DNA of 64,000 nt, taken from assembly GCF_020819555.1 (NCBI RefSeq), contig NZ_JAJHJB010000017.1, forward strand, positions 1 to 64,000, written 5' to 3'. Each line of letters begins with the position of its first letter. The stretch's first letter is position 1. The notes below the pieces were generated by a model. The model was given only the letters and a program-made list of their open reading frames with translations, did no database searches and was not told where the DNA came from. Below, in pieces: positions 17,630 through 24,490 of this stretch. The stretch comes from Pelosinus baikalensis (lineage in GTDB: Bacteria > Bacillota > Negativicutes > DSM-13327). A program made the position numbers and the translations under genes.

Positions 17630-17670
17630 AGGCGCATCTAGAATGATGGAATATCGTTCTAGATGCGCCT
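17630..17670 (-). terminator. Terminator-like hairpin after the Mrp-NifX gene
   Basis: A 14-bp perfect stem (17630-17643 with 17657-17670), loop 13 nt, 12 bp past the stop at 17682. On the minus strand it is followed by TTTATCTAAAG, a modest U-tract. It separates the Fe-S operon from the MBL gene. Confidence 0.6.
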
Positions 17671-17681
17671 GAAAGACTTAC

Positions 17682-18890
17682 TTAATGACTGCCGCAGTCA
17701 TGACCGTGAGCATCATGGTCGCAGGCGTTGCCAGAGTCGACAAGTTCGCCGCGCAGATAGAGGGCAACCAAGTTTTCAGGAGTATCTGCTGGGGCACCAC
17801 ACGAGACTTTTACGCCACGTTCTTTTAAAATGACCTGGGCCGCTTCACCCATGCCGCCGACTAAAATGTCAGTACATCCTAGATCAGCCACCCAGTTAGG
17901 AATGACACCAGGAGCATGAGGAGGCGGGGTCAAAGTTTCATGTTTGATAACGTTACCATTATCGATAGTCATAATGGCGAATTCTTGGCAATGACCAAAA
18001 TGGGTAGCAAGTTTACCTCCAGCTAATGGAATCGCAATTTTCATAGTTGAATCAGCACCTTTCTTTTTATTGGGAAGTTGGTTAATAATTTGATCGACAA
18101 TCCCTTGCAGTTTTTCTTTGCTGGGATTGTTCAAACTATCAATGGATTGACCAGCATCGCCAGCAGTGACCACGCTAGGATCAATGGGTAGGCGACCGAG
18201 GAATGGAATTTTTGCAGCCGTTGCCAATTGTTCGCCACCACCGCTTTTGAAGATGGCATGTAGGCTATTGCAAGAGGGGCATACGAATCCACTCATATTT
18301 TCAATTAGGCCTAAAATTGGCATATTTACCTTTTGACAGAACTGAATAGACTTGCGTACATCTGCCAGCGAAATTTCTTGAGGAGTTGTTACGATAACAG
18401 CTTGGCAGTCAGTTACTGTTTGAGCTACTGTCAAAGGTTCATCGCCAGTTCCGGGTGGACTGTCGATAATGAGGAAATCTAAGGGACCCCAATCTGCATC
18501 GCCTAGAAATTGGCGGATAATGCCGATTTTCATTGGACCTCGCCAGATGAGCGGTTCATCTGGTTGATTTAATAATCCTTGGATAGAGATTACCTTTAAA
18601 TTATCGGTATAAGAATAAGGTTGTATTCGATTGTTAATAATATTTAGTTTTAGGTCAGTAAGTCCTAAAAGACCAGCAACACTTGGACCGTGTACATCCA
18701 CGTCCAATAGGCCGACTTTATAGCCCTGGCTGCTAAGAAATACGGCTAAGTTAGTGGCAATCGTACTTTTCCCGACGCCGCCTTTACCACTCATGACAAC
18801 GATCTTGTGGTCGACATTCTGCAAGAAATTATTGATTTTTTGGCTTTGTGCTTCAAAATCATGATCTGTGGTAGTTGAGTTACAAGACAT
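17682..18890 (-). CDS. mrp: Mrp/NBP35 P-loop ATPase fused to NifX-like domain
   Basis: 402 residues from the ATG at 18890; the ATG at 18902 abuts the SD GGAG and is unlikely. Residues 1-265 are a Mrp/NBP35 Fe-S cluster carrier ATPase: deviant Walker A SGKGGVGKST, switch DSPPGTGDEP, and the CPSC pair that bridges a cluster in the dimer. From about 283 (MKIAIPLAGG) a dinitrogenase Fe-Mo cofactor-binding (NifX/NifB C-terminal) domain follows, ending in a His/Asp/Cys-rich metal tail (CDHDAHGHDCGSH). It is last in the 23379-17682 operon with IscU/NifU-like and NifX genes, so a role in Fe-S or metallocofactor delivery is well supported. The exact client is unknown. Confidence 0.9.
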   Translation of the reverse strand: MSCNSTTTDHDFEAQSQKINNFLQNVDHKIVVMSGKGGVGKSTIATNLAVFLSSQGYKVGLLDVDVHGPSVAGLLGLTDLKLNIINNRIQPYSYTDNLKVISIQGLLNQPDEPLIWRGPMKIGIIRQFLGDADWGPLDFLIIDSPPGTGDEPLTVAQTVTDCQAVIVTTPQEISLADVRKSIQFCQKVNMPILGLIENMSGFVCPSCNSLHAIFKSGGGEQLATAAKIPFLGRLPIDPSVVTAGDAGQSIDSLNNPSKEKLQGIVDQIINQLPNKKKGADSTMKIAIPLAGGKLATHFGHCQEFAIMTIDNGNVIKHETLTPPPHAPGVIPNWVADLGCTDILVGGMGEAAQVILKERGVKVSCGAPADTPENLVALYLRGELVDSGNACDHDAHGHDCGSH

Positions 18891-18933
18891 TCTAACATCC
18901 ATCTCCTTTGATTTTGCTGTAAAAATGAGTATA

Positions 18934-19302
18934 TTATTTACCGTGATTCATAGCACCTGGCACGTCGATCACTGCAAGTTTTCCTTCAAGGAAAGCTGCT
19001 AGCGCATCCTCTACGCTACCACTCATATCTCCTATGGAATACATGGCGATTTTGCCTGCTTCTAGCACTTTGAAAGCTTTAGGGCCGACATGCCCCGTGA
19101 TGAGTACGCTAGCTCCAGTTTTGGCTATGGCTTGACCGGCTTGGATACCAGCTCCATGGGCAGCTTCTAGGTTTTGTGTATTTGGCAGACTCTCCCAAGC
19201 TTCTTTTTCCTGGTCGTAAATCAAAAAATAATCAGCTCGACCAAATCGAGAGTCGATTGCTGCGTGGCAGTCCTCACCGTAAGATGTAATGGCAATTTTC
19301 AT
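18934..19302 (-). CDS. NifX-like cofactor-binding protein
   Basis: 122 residues, one dinitrogenase iron-molybdenum cofactor-binding domain (PF02579 type): MKIAITSYG start, DSRFGRADYFLIYD, NLEAAHGAGIQAG and LITGHVGPKA. Stand-alone members of this family bind Fe-S or Fe-Mo-type clusters in anaerobes even without nitrogenase. It parallels the domain fused to Mrp in the next gene downstream (gap 43 bp). Confidence 0.88.
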   Translation of the reverse strand: MKIAITSYGEDCHAAIDSRFGRADYFLIYDQEKEAWESLPNTQNLEAAHGAGIQAGQAIAKTGASVLITGHVGPKAFKVLEAGKIAMYSIGDMSGSVEDALAAFLEGKLAVIDVPGAMNHGK

Positions 19303-19355
19303 AATCTGTTTTCCTCACTTTCGTTTCTTATAGATCATTTGCTAAATCAAGCAGC

Positions 19356-20324
19356 TTATTTATCAGTAACTAGTTTTAACCGTGCCGATGTTCTGCCGCA
19401 GGTACATGGTTTATGTTCCAATAGAGCCATGTCGCCAGTGCGATAACGAATAAGGGGCATGGCTTCTCTAGAAAGGGTGGTGAGCACTAATTCACCGGGT
19501 TGGTTATTAGAAATAATAGAACCAGTGTGAGGGTCAATGATTTCTGGATAAAAATGATCTTCGTGGATGTGTAACCAATTTTGCTTATGGCATTCACCAG
19601 CGATTCCTAGATTCATTAACTCTTCCAGCCCATAGATTGTATAAACGGGAATTTGAAATTGTTCTTCCAGGCTTTTGCGTACTGTAGCAGAGCAGTGGTG
19701 TGCTTCGCAAAGAATGTTCATGAGAGGTAGGTCGCGGGTAGAAAAACCTGCATTTTTCAAGAAATCTGCTAATTGAAAAAGAATGTCAGGAGTAGAAAAG
19801 ATAGTCGTAACACCAAAATCCAATAGGGTTTTAATTTGGGAGGTTACATTAGGTAATGGACTGGATATGACTGTAATTCCAATACTTTCTGCAGCTTGTT
19901 GTAATGCTACAATACTGTCAGTGTCTAAGGATTGGGGCGCAATCATAATCACTGAACTAGTGATTATATGACAGGCAACTAAAGTGCGGCAGAGCATTTC
20001 GACTTGGTGAGAAATATCTTGTTGGGTAAATCCCACTGCGGTATTGAAGTCGCTTCTTTGCTGAAATCGAGCAATACCACTTACGGGAATGGTTAACAGC
20101 CCAAAAGGATAGTTGTTGATTAAATCTTTAGAAGTCATGAGGGGCAATTTGCTGATATCATTGATAGTTTGAATTTCATTAGGTGCCAAACCTATAGCTT
20201 GCATACGTTCTTGATAAAAACTTGTTTTTTCGTAAGCTCGCTCGACTAGCTTTTTTAGTTGCTGGCTTTGTAGTGCTACTTTTTCCGATTCAGTCATAGA
20301 TTCAATGCCGGTGTTTAATATCAA
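19356..20324 (-). CDS. PaaK-like adenylate-forming protein, C-terminally short
   Basis: 322 residues against about 430 for phenylacetate-CoA ligase. N-terminal SQQLKKLVERAYEKTSFYQERM and LPLMTSKDL are PaaK-like; YGLEEL and TLSREAMPLIRYRTGDM are the AMP-binding motifs; the CTCGRTSARLK region ends the core domain, and the C-terminal lid (with catalytic Lys) is absent. The usual Ser/Gly-rich ATP loop is degenerate (RFQQRSDF). It may therefore bind a substrate or AMP without full ligase activity. TTG start with GGAGGT 7 nt upstream. Lies inside the Fe-S ATPase operon, an odd place for catabolic ligase. Confidence 0.75.
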   Translation of the reverse strand: MILNTGIESMTESEKVALQSQQLKKLVERAYEKTSFYQERMQAIGLAPNEIQTINDISKLPLMTSKDLINNYPFGLLTIPVSGIARFQQRSDFNTAVGFTQQDISHQVEMLCRTLVACHIITSSVIMIAPQSLDTDSIVALQQAAESIGITVISSPLPNVTSQIKTLLDFGVTTIFSTPDILFQLADFLKNAGFSTRDLPLMNILCEAHHCSATVRKSLEEQFQIPVYTIYGLEELMNLGIAGECHKQNWLHIHEDHFYPEIIDPHTGSIISNNQPGELVLTTLSREAMPLIRYRTGDMALLEHKPCTCGRTSARLKLVTDK

Positions 20325-20373
20325 ATAGAGTACCTCCAGATGCTTTTGTTTACTTCATTCTATAAAGAGGCTT

Positions 20374-21291
20374 TTACTGAAAAATATTGAGTTTTCTCCG
20401 AAAAAAGCCAATATTACTTTCAGTTATGGAAACCTCTAAACGTTTTGCAAGGTTATGCCATAGTTTTGTCATCTCTTCTATGACAGCGGCATCCTCCATT
20501 TCTAGCACGGTTTTACCGGACTGGACAGCGATGCGAAATGCATCACTATAGGGAAGTTGGCCCATGATAGGAATGGCTTTACTGTGGCACCAGGCGATAA
20601 TTTCTCGGGTATTTTCCCGATGCAGTGTACTCTTATTGATGCACACTGCTAAGGGGATTTTGAAATGGGCAACTAAATCGACTAAGCGCTTTAAATCATG
20701 TATGCTGGATAAGGAGGGTTCTACCACAGCCAGTGCTAAACTGGCACCCGATAAGGCGGCGATAGCTGGGCAGCCGATACCTGGAGGACCATCCGTGATC
20801 ATGAGAGGGAATTTCTTAGCTTTTGCAATTTTTTTGCCTTCTTGTCGTACTTTACTAACCAGTTTTCCTGAGTTCTCCACCGATAAACCTAGTTCAGCAT
20901 AGATTAACTGACCCAAATGAGTATCAGCAAAAAACCAATGACCAGCTTGTTTTTCCAGCATGGAAATCGCATGTTCAGGGCAATTGAAGGCACATACGCC
21001 GCATCCCTCACAATTAAGGGGTGTAGTGATGACACCCGCAGTAATGGCCCCAAAACGACATAAGTCAGTACATTGGCCGCAAGAGGTGCATTTGTTTTCA
21101 TCAACATTTGGTTCAAAACCAGCTTTAAATTCATGGGTTTCACGGATGATGGCACCGCTGACTAAGTGAAGGTTAGCAGCGTCTACATCACAATCTATTA
21201 GCACTTTTTGTGACGACAGAAAGGCGAGGGCAGCACTGATGCTAGTTTTGCCAGTACCGCCTTTGCCGCTGACAATGACTAATTCTTTCAT
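20374..21291 (-). CDS. MinD/Mrp-superfamily ATPase with two 4Fe-4S sites
   Basis: 305 residues. Deviant Walker A SGKGGTGKTS at the N-terminus, DCDVDAANLH, an inserted 2x4Fe-4S ferredoxin module (CTSCGQCTDLCRFGA and CEGCGVCAFNCPEHA), then switch TDGPPGIGCPA. This is the 'P-loop NTPase with ferredoxin insert' family common in anaerobes and near NifX/Mrp genes. ATPase-driven redox or cluster transfer is the likely role. Its ATG overlaps the stop of the upstream paralogue by ATGA, so the two are translationally coupled and probably form a heterodimer. Confidence 0.9.
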   Translation of the reverse strand: MKELVIVSGKGGTGKTSISAALAFLSSQKVLIDCDVDAANLHLVSGAIIRETHEFKAGFEPNVDENKCTSCGQCTDLCRFGAITAGVITTPLNCEGCGVCAFNCPEHAISMLEKQAGHWFFADTHLGQLIYAELGLSVENSGKLVSKVRQEGKKIAKAKKFPLMITDGPPGIGCPAIAALSGASLALAVVEPSLSSIHDLKRLVDLVAHFKIPLAVCINKSTLHRENTREIIAWCHSKAIPIMGQLPYSDAFRIAVQSGKTVLEMEDAAVIEEMTKLWHNLAKRLEVSITESNIGFFRRKLNIFQ

Positions 21292-22139
21292 ATTCCCTCA
21301 CTCCCTTTGGCATTTAGTTGGCTCCAGATAGTAGCAGCGACAGCTTGAAATTCATCAGGTATGAAGCCGGCAGCATATTCTTTAGCAAAGGAGAAACTAT
21401 GAGGTATTTTTGCCAATACTGGAATTTGGCGAATGCGGCACAAGGATTCAATACTTTCATCGCCAATATTTTCGTCACTTTTATTAATAACTACACCTGT
21501 AGGTATGTTGAGCAGATGGGTAATATTCATTGCCAATTCCAGATCGTGCTTGCCAAAGGGGGTGGGCTCAGTGACCAGAATGCAAAAGTCACTATCTTTG
21601 ACGGCAGTAACCATAGAGCAGGAGGTACCAGGCGGACAATCAAGTAGGATATCACCCGCAAGATGAGAGACTTTTTCTTTTATGGCTTTGATAAGAGGCA
21701 CAGCACTGGGGGTGCCGATATCTAATGAGCCACTTAGGAATTGAATAGCAGGAAAGATTGGTGAAGTTCCAGTCGTGATGGTGCCAATAAGTTTCTTAGC
21801 TTCTGTAATGGCACCTTGTTGACAAGCTAGAATGCAACCTCCGCAACTATGACATAATTCGTTAAATAATAGGGCTGCTCCGCCAGAAATTGCAATGGCA
21901 TTAAATAGACAGACAGTTGAACAAGTTTCGCATCCATTACACAATTCTATATTAATTTGTGGTATCATGACCGCAACTTCTTGCCCTTGGTCTTGCCATT
22001 CTGGTTTGAGAAATAAATGACAGTTTGGTTCTTCCACGTCGCAGTCAATCAGGGTGATATCTGAATGAATGGAGGCGAGTAGTAGGGCTAGCGTAGTTTT
22101 ACCTGTTCCACCCTTGCCACTGGCAATACTGATAAGCAC
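21288..22139 (-). CDS. MinD/Mrp-superfamily ATPase with two 4Fe-4S sites (paralogue)
   Basis: 283 residues, same architecture as the downstream neighbour: SGKGGTGKTTLAL, DCDVEEPNCHLF, ferredoxin insert CNGCETCSTVCLFNA and CHSCGGCILACQQGA, and DCPPGTSCSM switch. In this family pairs of tandem genes are the rule. Coupled to the next gene by a 4-base overlap. The upstream gap (82 bp) has no strong promoter, consistent with a polycistronic mRNA. Confidence 0.9.
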   Translation of the reverse strand: MLISIASGKGGTGKTTLALLLASIHSDITLIDCDVEEPNCHLFLKPEWQDQGQEVAVMIPQINIELCNGCETCSTVCLFNAIAISGGAALLFNELCHSCGGCILACQQGAITEAKKLIGTITTGTSPIFPAIQFLSGSLDIGTPSAVPLIKAIKEKVSHLAGDILLDCPPGTSCSMVTAVKDSDFCILVTEPTPFGKHDLELAMNITHLLNIPTGVVINKSDENIGDESIESLCRIRQIPVLAKIPHSFSFAKEYAAGFIPDEFQAVAATIWSQLNAKGSEGI

Positions 22140-22220
22140 ATGGACTCCTCCTTTGGTATAGCTAAATTGAGATTACTCTTGCCTGGGAAACAGGCAAATT
22201 TGCAGATGTGGTGATTAGAA

Positions 22221-22442
22221 TTACTCGGCTTTACGGTTCTGTTTGGCTATGTTCCGTAGGTTAGCAGCTTGTTCTTCTAGGTGAGCTGCCTGAACTTCTA
22301 AAGATTTTTGGTTCATAGTATTATTACTGCCAAAACCAAAAAATCTTCGCATATTGCATCCTAAAAATGTACCTTGGCAATTGCCACGACCGCGGCCCAT
22401 TGGTCCATTACCCAACGGACCAGTTCCATCTCTTCTTGGCAT
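22221..22442 (-). CDS. DUF5320-type small Gly/Arg-rich protein
   Basis: 73 residues from the ATG at 22442 (AAAGGAGGTG 6 nt upstream; the GTG three codons earlier is inside the SD). N-terminal MPRRDGTGPLGNGPMGRGRG is the hallmark of the DUF5320 family, which occurs beside NifX and Mrp genes in anaerobes. The C-terminal half is a short amphipathic coiled-coil-like helix (VQAAHLEEQAANLRNIAKQ). The function is unknown. A perfect palindromic operator lies 22 bp upstream. Confidence 0.85.
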   Translation of the reverse strand: MPRRDGTGPLGNGPMGRGRGNCQGTFLGCNMRRFFGFGSNNTMNQKSLEVQAAHLEEQAANLRNIAKQNRKAE

Positions 22443-22464
22443 AGTATTCACCTCCTTTTGAAAA

Positions 22465-22484
22465 TTATGAAATATATTTCATAA
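22465..22484. promoter_or_regulatory. Palindromic operator, copy 1
   Basis: TTATGAAATATATTTCATAA is a perfect 20-bp palindrome just upstream of the DUF5320 gene. Near-identical copies occur at 23395-23414 and 23538-23557 and nowhere else that I noticed. The DUF134 regulator in this operon is the best candidate to bind it. Confidence 0.7.
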
Positions 22485-22508
22485 CTAGGCTAAAAAAAGT
22501 TATTTAAC

Positions 22509-22883
22509 CTAACTTTCTCCCTGTTTTGCTAGATAATCTTTGATGGCCGCTTGTAAAGCAGCCACGCCCAAATTAGAACAGTGTTGTTTCCCTTCGGGTA
22601 AGCCGTCCAGGGCATTAATGATGTCTTGCTCCGTAAGCTCTAGAGCTTCTTTAATACTTTTTCCTTTTGCCAGCACTGTTGTCATGCTGCCAGAGGCAAC
22701 TGCGGCGCCACAACCGAAAATAAGAAAACTGATCTCGTGAATGATTTCTTCCCGAATCTTAATAAACATCATGCAATGGTCGCCGCAGTCTGGTTCACCT
22801 ATGGTTCCGATTCCATCAGCATCTGGCATTTGCCATGCGTTGCGGGGTGACATAAAATGATCAATCACTGTATCGGAATACAT
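22509..22883 (-). CDS. IscU/NifU-like Fe-S scaffold
   Basis: 124 residues. Three conserved scaffold cysteines are in DCGDHC (about 33-38), GCGAAVAS (about 58) and HCSNLG (about 102). The second motif also supplies the usual adjacent small residues. It assembles nascent Fe-S clusters from sulfur and iron. Here it has no cysteine desulfurase neighbour but precedes Mrp-type carriers, to which it would hand clusters. A weak hairpin with a T-tract (AAAGTTA/TAACTTT, 22496-22516) overlaps its stop and may partly terminate. Confidence 0.88.
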   Translation of the reverse strand: MYSDTVIDHFMSPRNAWQMPDADGIGTIGEPDCGDHCMMFIKIREEIIHEISFLIFGCGAAVASGSMTTVLAKGKSIKEALELTEQDIINALDGLPEGKQHCSNLGVAALQAAIKDYLAKQGES

Positions 22884-22914
22884 TGAATACCCCCTTATTA
22901 TAATTACTTACTTG

Positions 22915-22946
22915 AAGCATATTTCATCATTACGTGAAATATGCTT
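22915..22946 (-). repeat. 12-bp inverted repeat between DUF134 and IscU-like genes
   Basis: AAGCATATTTCA (22915-22926) pairs with TGAAATATGCTT (22935-22946), loop 8 nt, overlapping the end of the DUF134 gene. It contains the same TGAAATAT / ATATTTCA half-sites as the operators but everted and with wider spacing. No T-tract, so an mRNA-processing hairpin or variant operator is possible. Confidence 0.45.
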
Positions 22947-23379
22947 AGCTATCGTCACGACTAACAGTGGAAGCTTGACATTGAGGGCAGGATAAATCAT
23001 GGCAACGTTGTCCGGTACCGTGGGGTAAGGACCATTTGTGACCACAAGTATGGCAAATACAATGACGCAGATCTGCTTGAAATCGGTGAGCAATGCGAAA
23101 GTTACCACCATCTACCCGTAACGCATGTCCCTGCCACAAGGCAGCAGCTATTTTTTGATGAGCACTATTGACAATGCGGTGAAAAGTGGGCCGCGATACT
23201 TCCATGCGGTCAGCGGCTGATGCTTGATCTAGTTGTTCGATATCTGCTAGACGGATAGCCTCCATTTCTTCAATGGTTAATATGACTTCCTCAATGTCGC
23301 GCAGGGGAATCCCTACAGGTTTATAGTGAGTGGTAGGAGGCAGTTGTTCAACTCGGCGTTCTTTATGTGGACGACCCAT
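22945..23379 (-). CDS. DUF134 family DNA-binding regulator
   Basis: 144 residues from the ATG at 23379 (AAAGGAG just upstream; the frame extends back without SD). N-terminal MGRPHKERRV and ILTIEEMEAIRLADIE, then a helix-turn-helix of the sigma-region-4 kind (ASAADRMEVSRPTFHRI). The C-terminus has a Cys/His metal-binding tail (CICHTCGHKW, CHDLSCPQC). DUF134 proteins are predicted regulators found beside NifX/Mrp/DUF5320 genes. First gene of the operon, transcribed from a promoter with a palindromic operator at +1, so autoregulation in response to a metal or Fe-S signal is likely (inference). Confidence 0.88.
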   Translation of the reverse strand: MGRPHKERRVEQLPPTTHYKPVGIPLRDIEEVILTIEEMEAIRLADIEQLDQASAADRMEVSRPTFHRIVNSAHQKIAAALWQGHALRVDGGNFRIAHRFQADLRHCICHTCGHKWSLPHGTGQRCHDLSCPQCQASTVSRDDS

Positions 23380-23394
23380 AGTACTCCTTTCTAA

Positions 23395-23445
23395 TTGTGA
23401 AATATATTTCATAATCAATATATAATATCCAAAGGAAAATGTCAA
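23395..23445 (-). promoter_or_regulatory. Fe-S operon promoter with operator copy 2
   Basis: On the minus strand: TTGACA (23440-23445), 17-bp spacer, TATATT (23417-23422), then the operator TTGTGAAATATATTTCATAA read on the plus strand (23395-23414) at the transcription start. This drives DUF134 and the genes down to 17682. Confidence 0.8.
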
Positions 23446-23537
23446 GAAAGGAAGAGGGTTTATATGTATCCGCTATCTTGGATTGCGAAAAACCAATTAG
23501 GTGATACAGCATTGTACCTTATGACTCTAAAAAATAG

Positions 23538-23589
23538 TTGTGGAATATATTTCATAACTAATATATAATTTTAGTAGGTTCCTTGTCAA
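23538..23589 (-). promoter_or_regulatory. Second minus-strand promoter with operator copy 3
   Basis: TTGACA (23584-23589), 18-bp spacer, TATATT (23560-23565), followed by TTGTGGAATATATTTCATAA (23538-23557). Same layout as the promoter at 23395-23445, about 145 bp further upstream, so the operon has tandem operator-promoter units. Between them the minus strand can encode only a 23-codon frame of no recognised type. Confidence 0.7.
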
Positions 23590-23787
23590 GGTTATATTGT
23601 CATTTACTTAGTATCATTTTCAAGCCTAACACCAATAAGGTCAGACAAAGCAGGAGCGTAATCTTCCGTGATTTTGTTTTACCATTATACAATACTATTG
23701 TAGCATGTGCCAGGATGCCGTGGTGGCAGGGCAGATGCCTGGGGGATGATTCTTATAAACAACAATACTTATAAGGGGGGATTGATT

Positions 23788-24139
23788 TTGGTAAGTGGGG
23801 TATCCTATTTTCCTATTGGACTATTTACCAGCGTGATGGGGCTATGCGGTTTGTCGATTGCCTACCAGCGGTTTGAGCAAGTCTTAGGTTTACAAATTTT
23901 TGTTATTCTCGATGGCGCGGAATTTTACCAGGATAAACTTTTTTGTATCCTGGTGGGCATACACGTTCCCCATGTGCGCCGTAACGATTGCCACCACCCT
24001 GGCTTTTAAGTTTACAGGACTAATACTGTTTGCGTGGCTGGCGACTCTGTTATTGACGGTGACTACACTGATTGTTGCTATGGTAACGATAAAAACGATA
24101 CATGCTTTTCGCCGTAACACGGTTTGTGTCTCGGACTAA
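23788..24139 (+). pseudogene. TDT/SLAC1-family transporter remnant, internal deletion and frameshift
   Basis: The first frame (TTG at 23788 after GGGGGG) encodes VSYFPIGLFTSVMGLCGLS, the N-terminal helix of TehA/Mae1-type (TDT, SLAC1) transporters. From about 23903 another frame encodes SMARNFTRINFFVSWWAYTF and two further helices, the C-terminal end of the same family. The roughly 200 residues between are missing and the frames differ. Normal members have about 310-330 residues and ten helices. Clearly non-functional. In the rest of 23590-24490 I see no other gene. Confidence 0.75.
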
Positions 24140-24291
24140 TGGGGGCAATTATCGCCTTATGCGGCAAGGCAGTGCGGAGGAATTTACCATAAGAAAATAG
24201 TTTGCCTCTCTCTCAATCATGTTGATAGCTTTATTAACGTATAAAATAATGAAAGAGAAGCAGTGAGTATAAGCTATCAAGCAAATCAATA

Positions 24292-24333
24292 AAAAACTTC
24301 GAGAGTCAAATGCTCTTGAAGTTTTTATATTTT
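24292..24333 (+). terminator. Intrinsic terminator
   Basis: AAAAACTTCGAGAG (24292-24305) pairs with CTCTTGAAGTTTTT (24313-24326, one G-U), followed by TATATTTTT. It lies downstream of the TDT remnant and would have ended its transcript. Confidence 0.75.
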
Positions 24334-24440
24334 TGCCCTGTATCTCTATTAGCGGAACATCAAGGGAGCTTTTGGATAGGCATTATTAGAATTATGGAGG
24401 CAAATGGTTAAAATGATGTATTACCAATTATAACATATAT

Positions 24441-24475
24441 TTACATTTTTCGTCTTTTATGTTATATTTTCGCTG
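24441..24475 (+). promoter_or_regulatory. Promoter of the sensor kinase gene
   Basis: TTTACA and TATATT separated by 17 bp lie about 20 bp before the kinase start. Hexamers are four to five of six to consensus. Approximate coordinates. Confidence 0.5.
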
Positions 24476-24490
24476 TAGAGGTGATGTTTT

